Position numbers and translations under genes: made by a program
In this document: piece by piece, positions 1 through 6,141 of the stretch
Position numbering within the stretch: position 1 is the first letter of the stretch
Layout: every line of letters begins with the position of its first letter
Source of the DNA: CAYJAD01 sp964372165
GTDB taxonomy: Bacteria; Desulfobacterota; Desulfovibrionia; Desulfovibrionales; Desulfovibrionaceae
Direction of reading: 5' to 3'
NCBI GenBank assembly: GCA_964372165.1
Contig: CAYJPT010000128.1
Coordinates: 1 to 6,685, forward strand
Length of the DNA stretch: 6,685 nucleotides
Notes under the pieces: generated by a model
Told to the model about the DNA's origin: nothing
Database searches by the model: none
Seen by the model: the letters and a program-made list of their open reading frames with translations, nothing else

Positions 1-263
1 ACAACTTGTCTTACTCAACCTTTAAAGAAATTGCTAGAAATGGCTTAGAATATTCACTTTTACATGGAGAAAGTATTTTTGAGCCTAAAAATGCCAATTA
101 TGAGCAAGAGTATAAAGTTAAACCCAAATATCAAGCTTATATTAATGGTAATCTTGCTGCTGAACAATTAAATATTATAAAACTTGGTGAAAAGGCATAT
201 TTTCAAATAAAACATGAGCGTGACCTAATTTTGTTTGAAAAAAATAAGGCTTTTGTACAATAA
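1..263 (+). CDS. Adenosine deaminase-like protein, C-terminal fragment
   Basis: This is the last 87 or so codons of a gene that begins left of the window. The frame is open to the edge, and an AAC codon (Asn) precedes the TTG at position 6, so that TTG is most likely an internal Leu. The tail begins N-L-S-Y-S-T-F-K-E-I-A-R-N-G-L-E-Y-S. This resembles the conserved C-terminal stretch of the adenosine deaminase family (roughly N-L-[ST]-x-x-D-L-K-x-L-A-R-N-S-I-x-Y-S), which comes after the zinc-binding catalytic residues. Full family members deaminate adenosine to inosine in purine salvage. The metal ligands and catalytic Glu lie outside the window, so activity cannot be judged. The gene is convergent with the heme-sensor gene and appears unrelated to it. 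Another member of the adenosine/AMP deaminase superfamily is possible. Confidence 0.6.
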   Translation, partial: NLSYSTFKEIARNGLEYSLLHGESIFEPKNANYEQEYKVKPKYQAYINGNLAAEQLNIIKLGEKAYFQIKHERDLILFEKNKAFVQ

Positions 264-318
264 GTAATATGTACATATTAAACTTATAATTTTTGTTATT
301 TATTAGCCACTTGAATCT

Positions 319-344
319 GAACAACACATTTTTATGTGTTGTTC
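319..344. repeat. Perfect 11-bp stem-loop downstream of the deaminase gene
   Basis: The arms GAACAACACAT (319-329) and ATGTGTTGTTC (334-344) are perfectly complementary around a TTTT loop. The structure lies 55 bp after the deaminase stop codon. Neither strand has a T-run directly after the stem, so it is not a textbook intrinsic terminator. It could be a 3'-end processing or mRNA-protecting hairpin, or a weak bidirectional terminator between convergent genes. Confidence 0.45.
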
Positions 345-372
345 TAAAAGGCCCCACGCATTGTCTTACGGC

Positions 373-386
373 TATGCTTTGGCATA
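373..386. repeat. Short stem-loop in the convergent intergenic region
   Basis: TATGC (373-377) pairs with GCATA (382-386) around TTTG. It is one of five hairpins packed into 319-457. Alone it is weak, and it is listed because of the cluster. Confidence 0.25.
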
Positions 387-403
387 AACATATTGACTCC
401 AAA

Positions 404-437
404 TCCCCCTTTGGGGGACGCCAGAAATGAATTCTGG
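404..437 (-). terminator. Tandem hairpins, possible terminator of the sensor operon
   Basis: Read on the minus strand after the heme-sensor stop codon, CCAGAA/TTCTGG (432-437 with 421-426, 5-nt loop) is followed three bases later by TCCCCC-AAA-GGGGGA (418 down to 404) and then TTTGG. The second stem is GC-rich with a very short loop and only three T residues behind it, so it is a weak candidate for an intrinsic terminator. A small hairpin, CTTGT/ACAAG (442-446 with 453-457), lies between the stop codon and these stems. No better terminator is visible for this operon in the window. Confidence 0.35.
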
Positions 438-462
438 TCATCTTGTGATGCAACAAGTAAAT

Positions 463-2904
463 TTACTGTATAGCATTTGTTGTTGGTAATGAGTTTGAGT
501 CGGTTGTCTTTTGGTTTTTTCCACTTGAGTCAAAGCCACTTTTTAGATGTTTAAAGCATTGTTCATAGATAGAAAATAATTTTTCATAGCGAACACCTTT
601 ACCATCTGCAATAAATTTTTCAAGACGATGAGCCTCGGCCCAAAGCATTGGTAAGGAAACGGTACTTGCAGAGTTTTTGATTGAACGCAAGAAACGAATA
701 ATTTCCTCTTCATTACCCTCATCTATAACAGCTTGTAGGCGTTCTACTTGTCGTGGGTAAAAACGTATCCACATGGAACATATAGAACGTAATAATTTTT
801 TGTCATTTTTGGCATTTTCCAAAGCTTTTTGCATGTCAAAAAGCTTTGTTGAATGCTCATCCATATCAGTCTTATCTAATAAGTTGCCACCTTGGAATAT
901 TTTATTATTGGCAGTTTGCATTACCAAGCGGACAATTTTTGTTAGTATATATGGATCTTTTTGGAAGTTATCTACAGTTGATACATTAAAAAAGCGCATA
1001 ACATCCATATCGGTACGGATAATATCATTAGTTATGAGTACAATGGATACTGGCTTTGCGTCAGGGCTTTCAGCATATCTAATTCTGGTAGCAAGGTAAT
1101 ACATATCAACATCTGCAACATCATGAATAAAAATAGCTGAATAACCATGATACGGGTTTGTTATAGCATCAATAACCTGACTGGCTGTGCTCATTTGTGT
1201 TACGTTAATTTTTTCATGCTTCCAAATAGTTTTATCATTATCAGGTATGATGCCAGTGTACACAAGGATAATAGAGATTGGTTCACTCGCTGCTGTAATA
1301 GTACCTGCTTTTATGATATCTTTATTGCCAGTACTCCCAACATGTGTACCCGTCGTTGATGGATAATTATTTAGCACATTACCATGGTTGTTTGCCTTAG
1401 ATGTTTGCCCAGCTTTGTGCTCTAATTGCGGAATTGTTGGTATGTTATTAATATCTTGTTTTTCCTCTTGATTTTCTTCAATCATTTTCATTTGTACAAC
1501 AAGCTTAAAGCATGCACCATTTTTAGTATTGTGTAGGGTTTTTACACTGCCATCTAAAAATTCTGCTAAGTCATTAATAGCAGCAAGGCTTATGACCGGA
1601 CGAGAAATGATTCTATCTCCTCGATCGATAGATGAGGCAAAGCTTTTCAAAAGATTTTGGTTCTCTGTTATCACAAAACCATTACTAGTGTCTTCTACTT
1701 CAATAATTAGGTGTATTGGAAGGTTATTTAAGTTTTTCATGCGAAATCTTGAGGGCATGTCTAAAGCTGAACGCACACGTAATGTTACACTACCTTTACG
1801 AGTGTACATTACAGAATTTTTTAATAATCGTCCTACAGCCTGCCTTAGATAATGAGTATTACCTAAAAGATATGTGGGTACTGAAATATCTATTTTTGTG
1901 TCCAATGTAATTTTTTTTTCTAAACATTGGTGATAAAATATTTGTGTGCATTGTTCTAAAAATTCCTGCACGTGAAAAATTTCTTCCTCAGCATTTTGAG
2001 CATTATTCTCCCCTGCTTGTAACTTGAATGATGTGTTAAGCAGATTTTTGTTTATATTTTGTAGGGTTTGAAAAAGTGCTAATTTTTGGGGGTCGTTATT
2101 ATCTTGCTTTAACTCTTCTAAAATGTGGCCCATATTACCAAGCACTAATTCAATTTCCTGACTCATATTGTTTGCTATAGCTTGAGCGTGCCGAGCACTA
2201 AAACTTTGGGCACGATGTTTGCGCCACATATCTACGATGATAAAATATAAAACAAGTACAATAATAAAGCTGGATATGGCACTTGCAATTAAATATTGAT
2301 AATTGTTTGTTCTTTCAGCATTAATAAATTGTTCTTTGTTTATATCTATAACCATTGCTCCGATGAGTCCGCCCTCATCGATTGAAGTATGGCAGGTAAT
2401 ACAGTTTTTAGTTGCTGTTAGAGGGTGTACATAGCTATAAAGATTAACTTCTTGTCTGAAACCAAAAAAATCACCGCTCTTTGATTCAATGGATTTCATG
2501 AGGAAGTTATTAACCGAAGCACTTGGCATATGAACAGGGTTTAAGGGCGTGTTACTTACAAAGCGTATGTTCACACCATTTTGAATACGCTCCTCTAATC
2601 TTCTTGCAAGGTTAATGGGTATAGTCATGGCAAGAGTCATGCCATTGCTACCTTGGATGATAGTGTCTGGTGTAGGATTTTTTACGCCACTTTGCTCTAA
2701 TGGAACAAAAATTGGATTACTGTCTTCAAACCAATTAAAGATTTCAATTATTTTTTTGCCCACATGAAATGCATAATTATGCATTTCATGTGCAATCAAT
2801 TCATCCCTGTCTGTTTGGTTAATATATGAATATAATACAAAAGTACCCCACAGAATGCTAAGTACTGATGCTATAAAAATGTGCTTTTTTAATTTTAAAT
2901 TCAT
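463..2904 (-). CDS. Heme-binding (Tll0287-like) membrane sensor with a degenerate hybrid-kinase/HPt architecture
   Basis: An 813-residue inner-membrane protein. It has TM helix 1 at about residues 8-27, then a periplasmic Tll0287-like (DUF3365) domain at about 30-200. That domain carries one c-type heme motif, C168-I-T-C171-H172 (DNA 2389-2403). TM helix 2 is at about 204-224. A DHp-like segment follows directly, with no HAMP, and reads N-N-M-S-Q-E-I where kinases have N-M-S-H-E-I. The phosphoacceptor position is Gln249 (codon CAG). The ATPase-like region keeps an N-box-like L-K-N363-S, but the G1 box is D405-T-S-N-G-F and the G2 glycines are missing. After a polar linker (about 475-540) comes a receiver-like domain with D595, Thr and K649 but no acidic pair. 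The C-terminal HPt-like bundle (about 685-790) has R740 in place of the usual His. The start ATG has a weak AGG 8 nt upstream and gives a sensible N-terminus. The gene lies 36 bp behind the EAL gene and is probably co-transcribed with it. I infer heme-based redox or gas sensing with allosteric output, not phosphotransfer. The fold calls are firm; loss of activity is inferred. Confidence 0.88.
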   Translation of the reverse strand: MNLKLKKHIFIASVLSILWGTFVLYSYINQTDRDELIAHEMHNYAFHVGKKIIEIFNWFEDSNPIFVPLEQSGVKNPTPDTIIQGSNGMTLAMTIPINLARRLEERIQNGVNIRFVSNTPLNPVHMPSASVNNFLMKSIESKSGDFFGFRQEVNLYSYVHPLTATKNCITCHTSIDEGGLIGAMVIDINKEQFINAERTNNYQYLIASAISSFIIVLVLYFIIVDMWRKHRAQSFSARHAQAIANNMSQEIELVLGNMGHILEELKQDNNDPQKLALFQTLQNINKNLLNTSFKLQAGENNAQNAEEEIFHVQEFLEQCTQIFYHQCLEKKITLDTKIDISVPTYLLGNTHYLRQAVGRLLKNSVMYTRKGSVTLRVRSALDMPSRFRMKNLNNLPIHLIIEVEDTSNGFVITENQNLLKSFASSIDRGDRIISRPVISLAAINDLAEFLDGSVKTLHNTKNGACFKLVVQMKMIEENQEEKQDINNIPTIPQLEHKAGQTSKANNHGNVLNNYPSTTGTHVGSTGNKDIIKAGTITAASEPISIILVYTGIIPDNDKTIWKHEKINVTQMSTASQVIDAITNPYHGYSAIFIHDVADVDMYYLATRIRYAESPDAKPVSIVLITNDIIRTDMDVMRFFNVSTVDNFQKDPYILTKIVRLVMQTANNKIFQGGNLLDKTDMDEHSTKLFDMQKALENAKNDKKLLRSICSMWIRFYPRQVERLQAVIDEGNEEEIIRFLRSIKNSASTVSLPMLWAEAHRLEKFIADGKGVRYEKLFSIYEQCFKHLKSGFDSSGKNQKTTDSNSLPTTNAIQ
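820..848. repeat. Perfect 12-bp inverted repeat inside the heme-sensor gene
   Basis: CAAAGCTTTTTG (820-831) and CAAAAAGCTTTG (837-848) are exact reverse complements around CATGT. They lie over codons 686-695, the first helix of the HPt-like domain. On the message this is a 12-bp hairpin with a 5-nt loop. No function is apparent. Confidence 0.6.
1779..1812. repeat. Bulged 12-bp inverted repeat inside the heme-sensor gene
   Basis: GTAATGTTACACT (1779-1791) pairs with AGTGTACATTAC (1801-1812) through 12 base pairs, with one bulged T and a 9-nt loop. It covers codons about 365-375, just after the N-box Asn363. No function is apparent. Confidence 0.5.
2761..2792. repeat. Perfect 32-bp palindrome inside the heme-sensor gene
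   Basis: The left half, CACATGAAATGCATAA (2761-2776), is followed immediately by its exact reverse complement (2777-2792). There is no spacer and no mismatch. The symmetry stops at C-C on both flanks. It encodes residues 38-48 (A-H-E-M-H-N-Y-A-F-H-V), just after TM helix 1, beginning about 110 nt inside the gene. It contains two ATGCAT hexamers and a CATAATTATG core. It could be a DNA operator, a cruciform-forming site, or a 14-bp mRNA hairpin with a 4-nt loop. Confidence 0.9.
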
Positions 2905-2927
2905 GGTGACTGCCTACTTATTAGATA

Positions 2928-2947
2928 AATTTAATTACAATTAAATT
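2928..2947. repeat. AT-only inverted repeat at the gene-gene boundary
   Basis: AATTTAATT (2928-2936) and AATTAAATT (2939-2947) are exact reverse complements separated by AC. The repeat spans the EAL-gene stop codon (TAA, complement of 2941-2943) within the 36-bp gap to the next gene. It is weak because it is all A/T apart from the loop C. It could be an intercistronic mRNA hairpin. Confidence 0.35.
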
Positions 2948-5877
2948 GTGTTTGTGCCTGCTCTTTCTTGAGGTAGTGTTGTTTCTACTCTTTTCATCTT
3001 AAGGCTTTTAAGCACTTCCACAAAACTTTCCATACTCATAGGCTTGTAGAAATAAAAACCCTGTATGGTATCACAATGTAGTTTTTGTAAAATTGATAAT
3101 TGTAATTTGGTTTCAACACCTTCTGCAATAACTTGTATACCAAGCTTTCTTAGCATATTGATTATGCTTGCTACCAAGAATACACCTCTTTTGGTGGTAA
3201 ACTTTTCGTCAATGAAGGATTTATCAAGTTTAACAGTCTGAATATTTAATGAACTTAATCTATGAAGAGAGGATACACCAGTGCCAAAGTCATCTATGGC
3301 TATGGAAAAACCTAATCTACGTAACTCACTAATGGTTTTGCTAAAGGTGTCTGATTCAATTACCATAGCACTTTCTGTGATTTCAATTTCAATTTCTTCT
3401 GGGTTTACCTGATATTCTGCCAAAATATCATTAATATGCTGTAATGTATCTACATGTAACAAAGTGATACTTGAAAAATTTATAGCAATAGGCGGAATGT
3501 CCAAGGTTGCCTTGTTTTCCATAATAAATTTACACATTTTTTCAAATACATATATGTCCAATCTAGAAATAAATGCATTTTTCTCAAATATAGATATAAA
3601 ATCATCAGGGTGAATGGTTGGCCTATCTGGCGCTTGCCAGCGCACCAATACCTCAGCCCCACATATATTTGCATTCATGGCATTAACTTTAGGCTGAAAG
3701 TTTAATATAAATTCTTCATTTTCAATGCCATGTTCCATTTTATAAAGAATATCTTTTTGAACATTGAGATTTTGTTTCATTCCATCATCAAAAAATGTCG
3801 TAGATAATGCATGCTCAGTTTTGCCAGAATACCTTGCTAAGTTACAATAACTAATGATGGTATCAACAGATAACGTTATGTCATCAATTATATAACAGCC
3901 TCTTGATAAGCTTATAGTATAATTGCTATTTAATATTGCCTTGATATCATGAATTATGGTCAGTACATCTTCTTGCGATTCTAAAGCCTCGCCAATATTT
4001 TTTATTTTACCAAATACAAGGAATACATCATTTCCTAATCTGGCAACACAAGTTGCCTTAACTCGTTTAACATATTTATTTTTTAAAAAACTTCCCAGGT
4101 AGCAAAGCACTTCATTAGCTTTGTTACTGCCATACACTTGATTAAGCAGTGCGTATTTATCAATATCTACACAAACAGCTATATATTCATCAGGATGAGC
4201 TTTGCTTAAGGTTTGTTCGATGATAGCATAGGCCTTTTCTTTTGCATAAAGGCCAGTAAGAGAGTCTGTTTGGCTAAGTTTATCATATTTCTTTTGCGTT
4301 TGCCTAAGTTTCAAAAAATGGATTAAAAGCAATGTTAGTAAAGCTGAAATCACAAGACTTGCAAGTATAATTTTATGTTCCAATATAAACTCTATGGGAG
4401 TAATTGGTGGATGAATGTTGCGGTTTTCCTCTAGTACAACTTTTTTAAGAGATATAGGATTAAGCATGCTAATATAAGAGTTTAAAACATTTACAGCAGC
4501 AAGAGGGTATCTTTTGGAAAGGTAAAACCTTAATGGTAAATTAAAGGCTGTAGGTACAATTTTATTGCCCTGTAGTCCAAGCTTACCCGCGATATATTCT
4601 GCTTCCGGTTCTGAAAGAAAAATAGCATCAATTTTGTTGTCATCATAAGCTATGATTAATTCATCTAAGTTCTTAAAAATATGCATTTTCCAACGTGGAA
4701 AAAGCTGTTGTACGTCTTCATGGCTAAGTGTGGAATAATCAAGCATTCCAAAGCTGTTTGTTATAGCGAAGTCTATTTTTTGGAAAACTACCATGGGTAA
4801 ATTTAAATAAACATCGGAAGCATGAAATAGGTCTTCTTTCAACTTTGTATTGCCAACCACAGAAAATAACATATCAAACTTTTTTAAATCAATGGCTGTG
4901 TTTAGGTTATAAGCTACTAGATCGCCGGGATTTTTCTTCATTTCATGGAAAAGCTTAAGTACGCCTATAGTAATGCCAGAAGGGGCTCCTTGTTCATTTG
5001 TGTATTGTATTGGGTAATGATTATTTAAATACGCTAATTGATACACGTGGGAATTTTTTTTAGCTAGCTGGAGTTCTTTTGAATTGAAGTCTTGGTGAAG
5101 GGCGACAATATATTTGCTTATATATTTTTCATTTAACTCGCGCAGTGCAAAAGAGTCGTTCTTATTTGCTAAATCTAATGCATAGTCAAGTGTGTTAAGC
5201 AAGTGTTCAAACTTAGGTAATGTAGCAAAGTATAAATTTTGCTCACCAATTCGTATAACCACACTTTGATTTTTAGTTAGATAATATGCACTTGTAAGCT
5301 TAAAAGGAGCTTCGCTATTGGTAAAATCAAAATTATCATCATAGATTTTATAATTCATGACAATATTATTCTTTGTAAGAAAAGCATCCAGTTGCTCTTT
5401 AGCAGACGTATTTGTTCTCATAATGGCTATGCTTTTATTATTTAGAGCATTTAAGTCGCCGTAGGTTATATTTTGATCTTCATGAGCAACAATATTTAAA
5501 CTGGTGGTAAAAATAGGGTTTTTAGAAAACTTGAGTTGGAACATGCGCTGGGGAGATTTGGAAAAAGCAGCAAATACATTTACTTTGCCAGAATTTAAAA
5601 GATCAATTCCTGACCTTGGTTGAAAGCCTGTGGGGATAAGATTGTAGCTACTATCAAAATATTTTGATAGAATTTTAAAGCGTGCCTCTAAATGCTCTTT
5701 GGCTTTGTAAGTTTCATGAAAATGAGATAATTCTTCAAGGTAGCCTATACGAAGATCAGGGGGAGGGTTTTGCTCTATAGCATGAGTCTCGGTGGAAAAT
5801 ATTATCAAGCAACACAAGAAAATACTTAACTTAAAATACTTTGGATAACAGTTAAAAAATGTAGATGAATGTTTCAT
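2941..5877 (-). CDS. Tandem solute-binding-domain GGDEF/EAL protein, probable c-di-GMP phosphodiesterase
   Basis: A 978-residue protein if started at the ATG complementary to 5875-5877. That start has GGAG 9 nt upstream; an in-frame ATG at 5892 adds five residues but has no ribosome-binding site. Residues 1-33 are a signal peptide ending T-H-A. Two periplasmic family-3-type solute-binding domains follow (about 41-270, beginning D-L-R-I-G-Y, and 279-480, with Y-P-I-Q-Y-T-N-E-Q-G). One TM helix is at about 503-521. The GGDEF domain begins T-D-S-L-T-G-L (537) but reads G-N-D-V-F (615-619) at the signature motif and has lost the usual K, ND and GD substrate positions, so it is probably not a cyclase. 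The EAL domain looks complete: E742-V-L, N800, E832, D862-D863-F-G-T-G, K883, E919 and Q939. These fit hydrolysis of c-di-GMP to pGpG, with a ligand bound in the periplasm setting activity. It is the first gene of the pair with the heme sensor. The ligand cannot be named. Family assignment is firm; activity is inferred. Confidence 0.92.
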   Translation of the reverse strand: MKHSSTFFNCYPKYFKLSIFLCCLIIFSTETHAIEQNPPPDLRIGYLEELSHFHETYKAKEHLEARFKILSKYFDSSYNLIPTGFQPRSGIDLLNSGKVNVFAAFSKSPQRMFQLKFSKNPIFTTSLNIVAHEDQNITYGDLNALNNKSIAIMRTNTSAKEQLDAFLTKNNIVMNYKIYDDNFDFTNSEAPFKLTSAYYLTKNQSVVIRIGEQNLYFATLPKFEHLLNTLDYALDLANKNDSFALRELNEKYISKYIVALHQDFNSKELQLAKKNSHVYQLAYLNNHYPIQYTNEQGAPSGITIGVLKLFHEMKKNPGDLVAYNLNTAIDLKKFDMLFSVVGNTKLKEDLFHASDVYLNLPMVVFQKIDFAITNSFGMLDYSTLSHEDVQQLFPRWKMHIFKNLDELIIAYDDNKIDAIFLSEPEAEYIAGKLGLQGNKIVPTAFNLPLRFYLSKRYPLAAVNVLNSYISMLNPISLKKVVLEENRNIHPPITPIEFILEHKIILASLVISALLTLLLIHFLKLRQTQKKYDKLSQTDSLTGLYAKEKAYAIIEQTLSKAHPDEYIAVCVDIDKYALLNQVYGSNKANEVLCYLGSFLKNKYVKRVKATCVARLGNDVFLVFGKIKNIGEALESQEDVLTIIHDIKAILNSNYTISLSRGCYIIDDITLSVDTIISYCNLARYSGKTEHALSTTFFDDGMKQNLNVQKDILYKMEHGIENEEFILNFQPKVNAMNANICGAEVLVRWQAPDRPTIHPDDFISIFEKNAFISRLDIYVFEKMCKFIMENKATLDIPPIAINFSSITLLHVDTLQHINDILAEYQVNPEEIEIEITESAMVIESDTFSKTISELRRLGFSIAIDDFGTGVSSLHRLSSLNIQTVKLDKSFIDEKFTTKRGVFLVASIINMLRKLGIQVIAEGVETKLQLSILQKLHCDTIQGFYFYKPMSMESFVEVLKSLKMKRVETTLPQERAGTNTI
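4099..4127. repeat. 10-bp inverted repeat inside the EAL gene
   Basis: GTAGCAAAGC (4099-4108) pairs with GCTTTGTTAC (4118-4127), with one G-T wobble and a 9-nt loop. It lies within the GGDEF-domain coding region. It is at the edge of what chance could produce in a window this size. Confidence 0.35.
5651..5670. repeat. Perfect 20-bp palindrome inside the EAL gene
   Basis: CTATCAAAAT (5651-5660) is followed immediately by its exact reverse complement, ATTTTGATAG (5661-5670). It covers codons 70-76, early in the first solute-binding domain. Its position near the 5' end of the gene parallels that of the 32-bp palindrome in the next gene, but the two sequences differ. Confidence 0.6.
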
Positions 5878-5907
5878 AGCATTATACTCCATTTTATTAA
5901 TGCTATG
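5875..5907 (-). promoter_or_regulatory. Hairpin holding the ribosome-binding site and start codon of the EAL gene
   Basis: On the mRNA, CAUAGCAUUA (complement of 5898-5907) pairs perfectly over 10 bp with UAAUGCUAUG (complement of 5875-5884). The 13-nt loop carries the GGAG ribosome-binding site (complement of 5887-5890). The last three bases of the second arm are the preferred AUG start, so folding pairs the start codon while leaving the GGAG looped out. The stem is mostly A-U and could melt with temperature or open when a factor binds. The upstream AUG (5890-5892) also sits in the loop. Confidence 0.5.
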
Positions 5908-5933
5908 TTCCAGATGCTTAATGACTTAACCTG

Positions 5934-5942
5934 CATATACCA
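5934..5942 (-). promoter_or_regulatory. Candidate extended -10 promoter of the two-gene operon
   Basis: The minus strand reads TGGTATATG (complement of 5934-5942), matching an extended -10 (TGn before a TATAAT-like hexamer). It would start RNA near 5927, giving a leader of about 50 nt that contains the start-codon hairpin. The -35 region is poor, as is typical of extended -10 promoters. This is a pattern match only. Confidence 0.3.
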
Positions 5943-5951
5943 CCTCACGTA

Positions 5952-5969
5952 AAGAAATTTGCATTTCTT
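5952..5969. promoter_or_regulatory. Candidate operator dyad at the -35 region
   Basis: AAGAAAT (5952-5958) and ATTTCTT (5963-5969) are exact reverse complements around TTGC. The dyad covers the -35 position of the candidate promoter at 5934-5942, where a bound protein would block or help polymerase. The regulator is unknown. Confidence 0.3.
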
Positions 5970-6001
5970 GAAAAATAAGTGGAACAATTAAGCCGCTGTA
6001 G

Positions 6002-6019
6002 TCTAGTGATATTTTTCAC
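6002..6019. promoter_or_regulatory. CRP/FNR-like dyad, copy 1
   Basis: AGTGA-N6-TCACA (6005-6020) matches the CRP consensus TGTGA-N6-TCACA at nine of ten specified bases. CRP/FNR-superfamily regulators often use this half-site. It is centred about 85 bp upstream of the candidate minus-strand start and about 73 bp upstream of the candidate plus-strand start. An 18-bp stretch (6002-6019) recurs with a single mismatch at 6313-6330. Confidence 0.4.
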
Positions 6020-6048
6020 ATGAGATTTTATTCAAAATTATTTCATTT

Positions 6049-6079
6049 TTGGCAGTACAGCCTATAGTAAAACTATAAA
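6049..6079 (+). promoter_or_regulatory. Weak candidate promoter for the small hydrophobic ORF
   Basis: TTGGCA (6049-6054) and TATAAA (6074-6079) are separated by 19 bp, longer than ideal. TATAGT and ACTATA (6063-6068, 6072-6077) form a 6-bp inverted repeat over the -10 region. Transcription would start near 6086, leaving a leader of about 75 nt. Confidence is low because the region is AT-rich. Confidence 0.22.
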
Positions 6080-6141
6080 CAATGTTAAGTAAACATTTTG
6101 GATGTGAAGCCAAAAAACAAATTAAATCAAATGGTAGCGTT

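Noticed and set aside
201..241. Inverted repeat TTTCAAATAAAA / TTTTGTTTGAAA at the end of the deaminase gene
   Set aside because: It is almost pure A/T apart from a few bases, needs a wobble pair and a 16-nt loop, and is within what chance gives in AT-rich coding DNA.
175..456. Minus-strand frame of 93 codons across the convergent intergenic region
   Set aside because: It overlaps the deaminase gene antisense, runs through the hairpin cluster, has no ribosome-binding site that I can see, and its composition is unlike the real genes.
773..1910. Several plus-strand frames of 64-108 codons opposite the heme-sensor gene
   Set aside because: They are antisense shadows of a long, domain-bearing gene and carry no recognisable motifs or ribosome-binding sites.
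2901..2940. Separate promoter for the heme-sensor gene in the 36-bp gap
   Set aside because: The gap is too short for a full promoter and leader, and I see no convincing -35/-10 pair. Co-transcription is simpler.
3480..3674. Minus-strand frame of 64 codons inside the EAL gene
   Set aside because: It is a different frame of the EAL domain region; the true frame carries the conserved catalytic residues.
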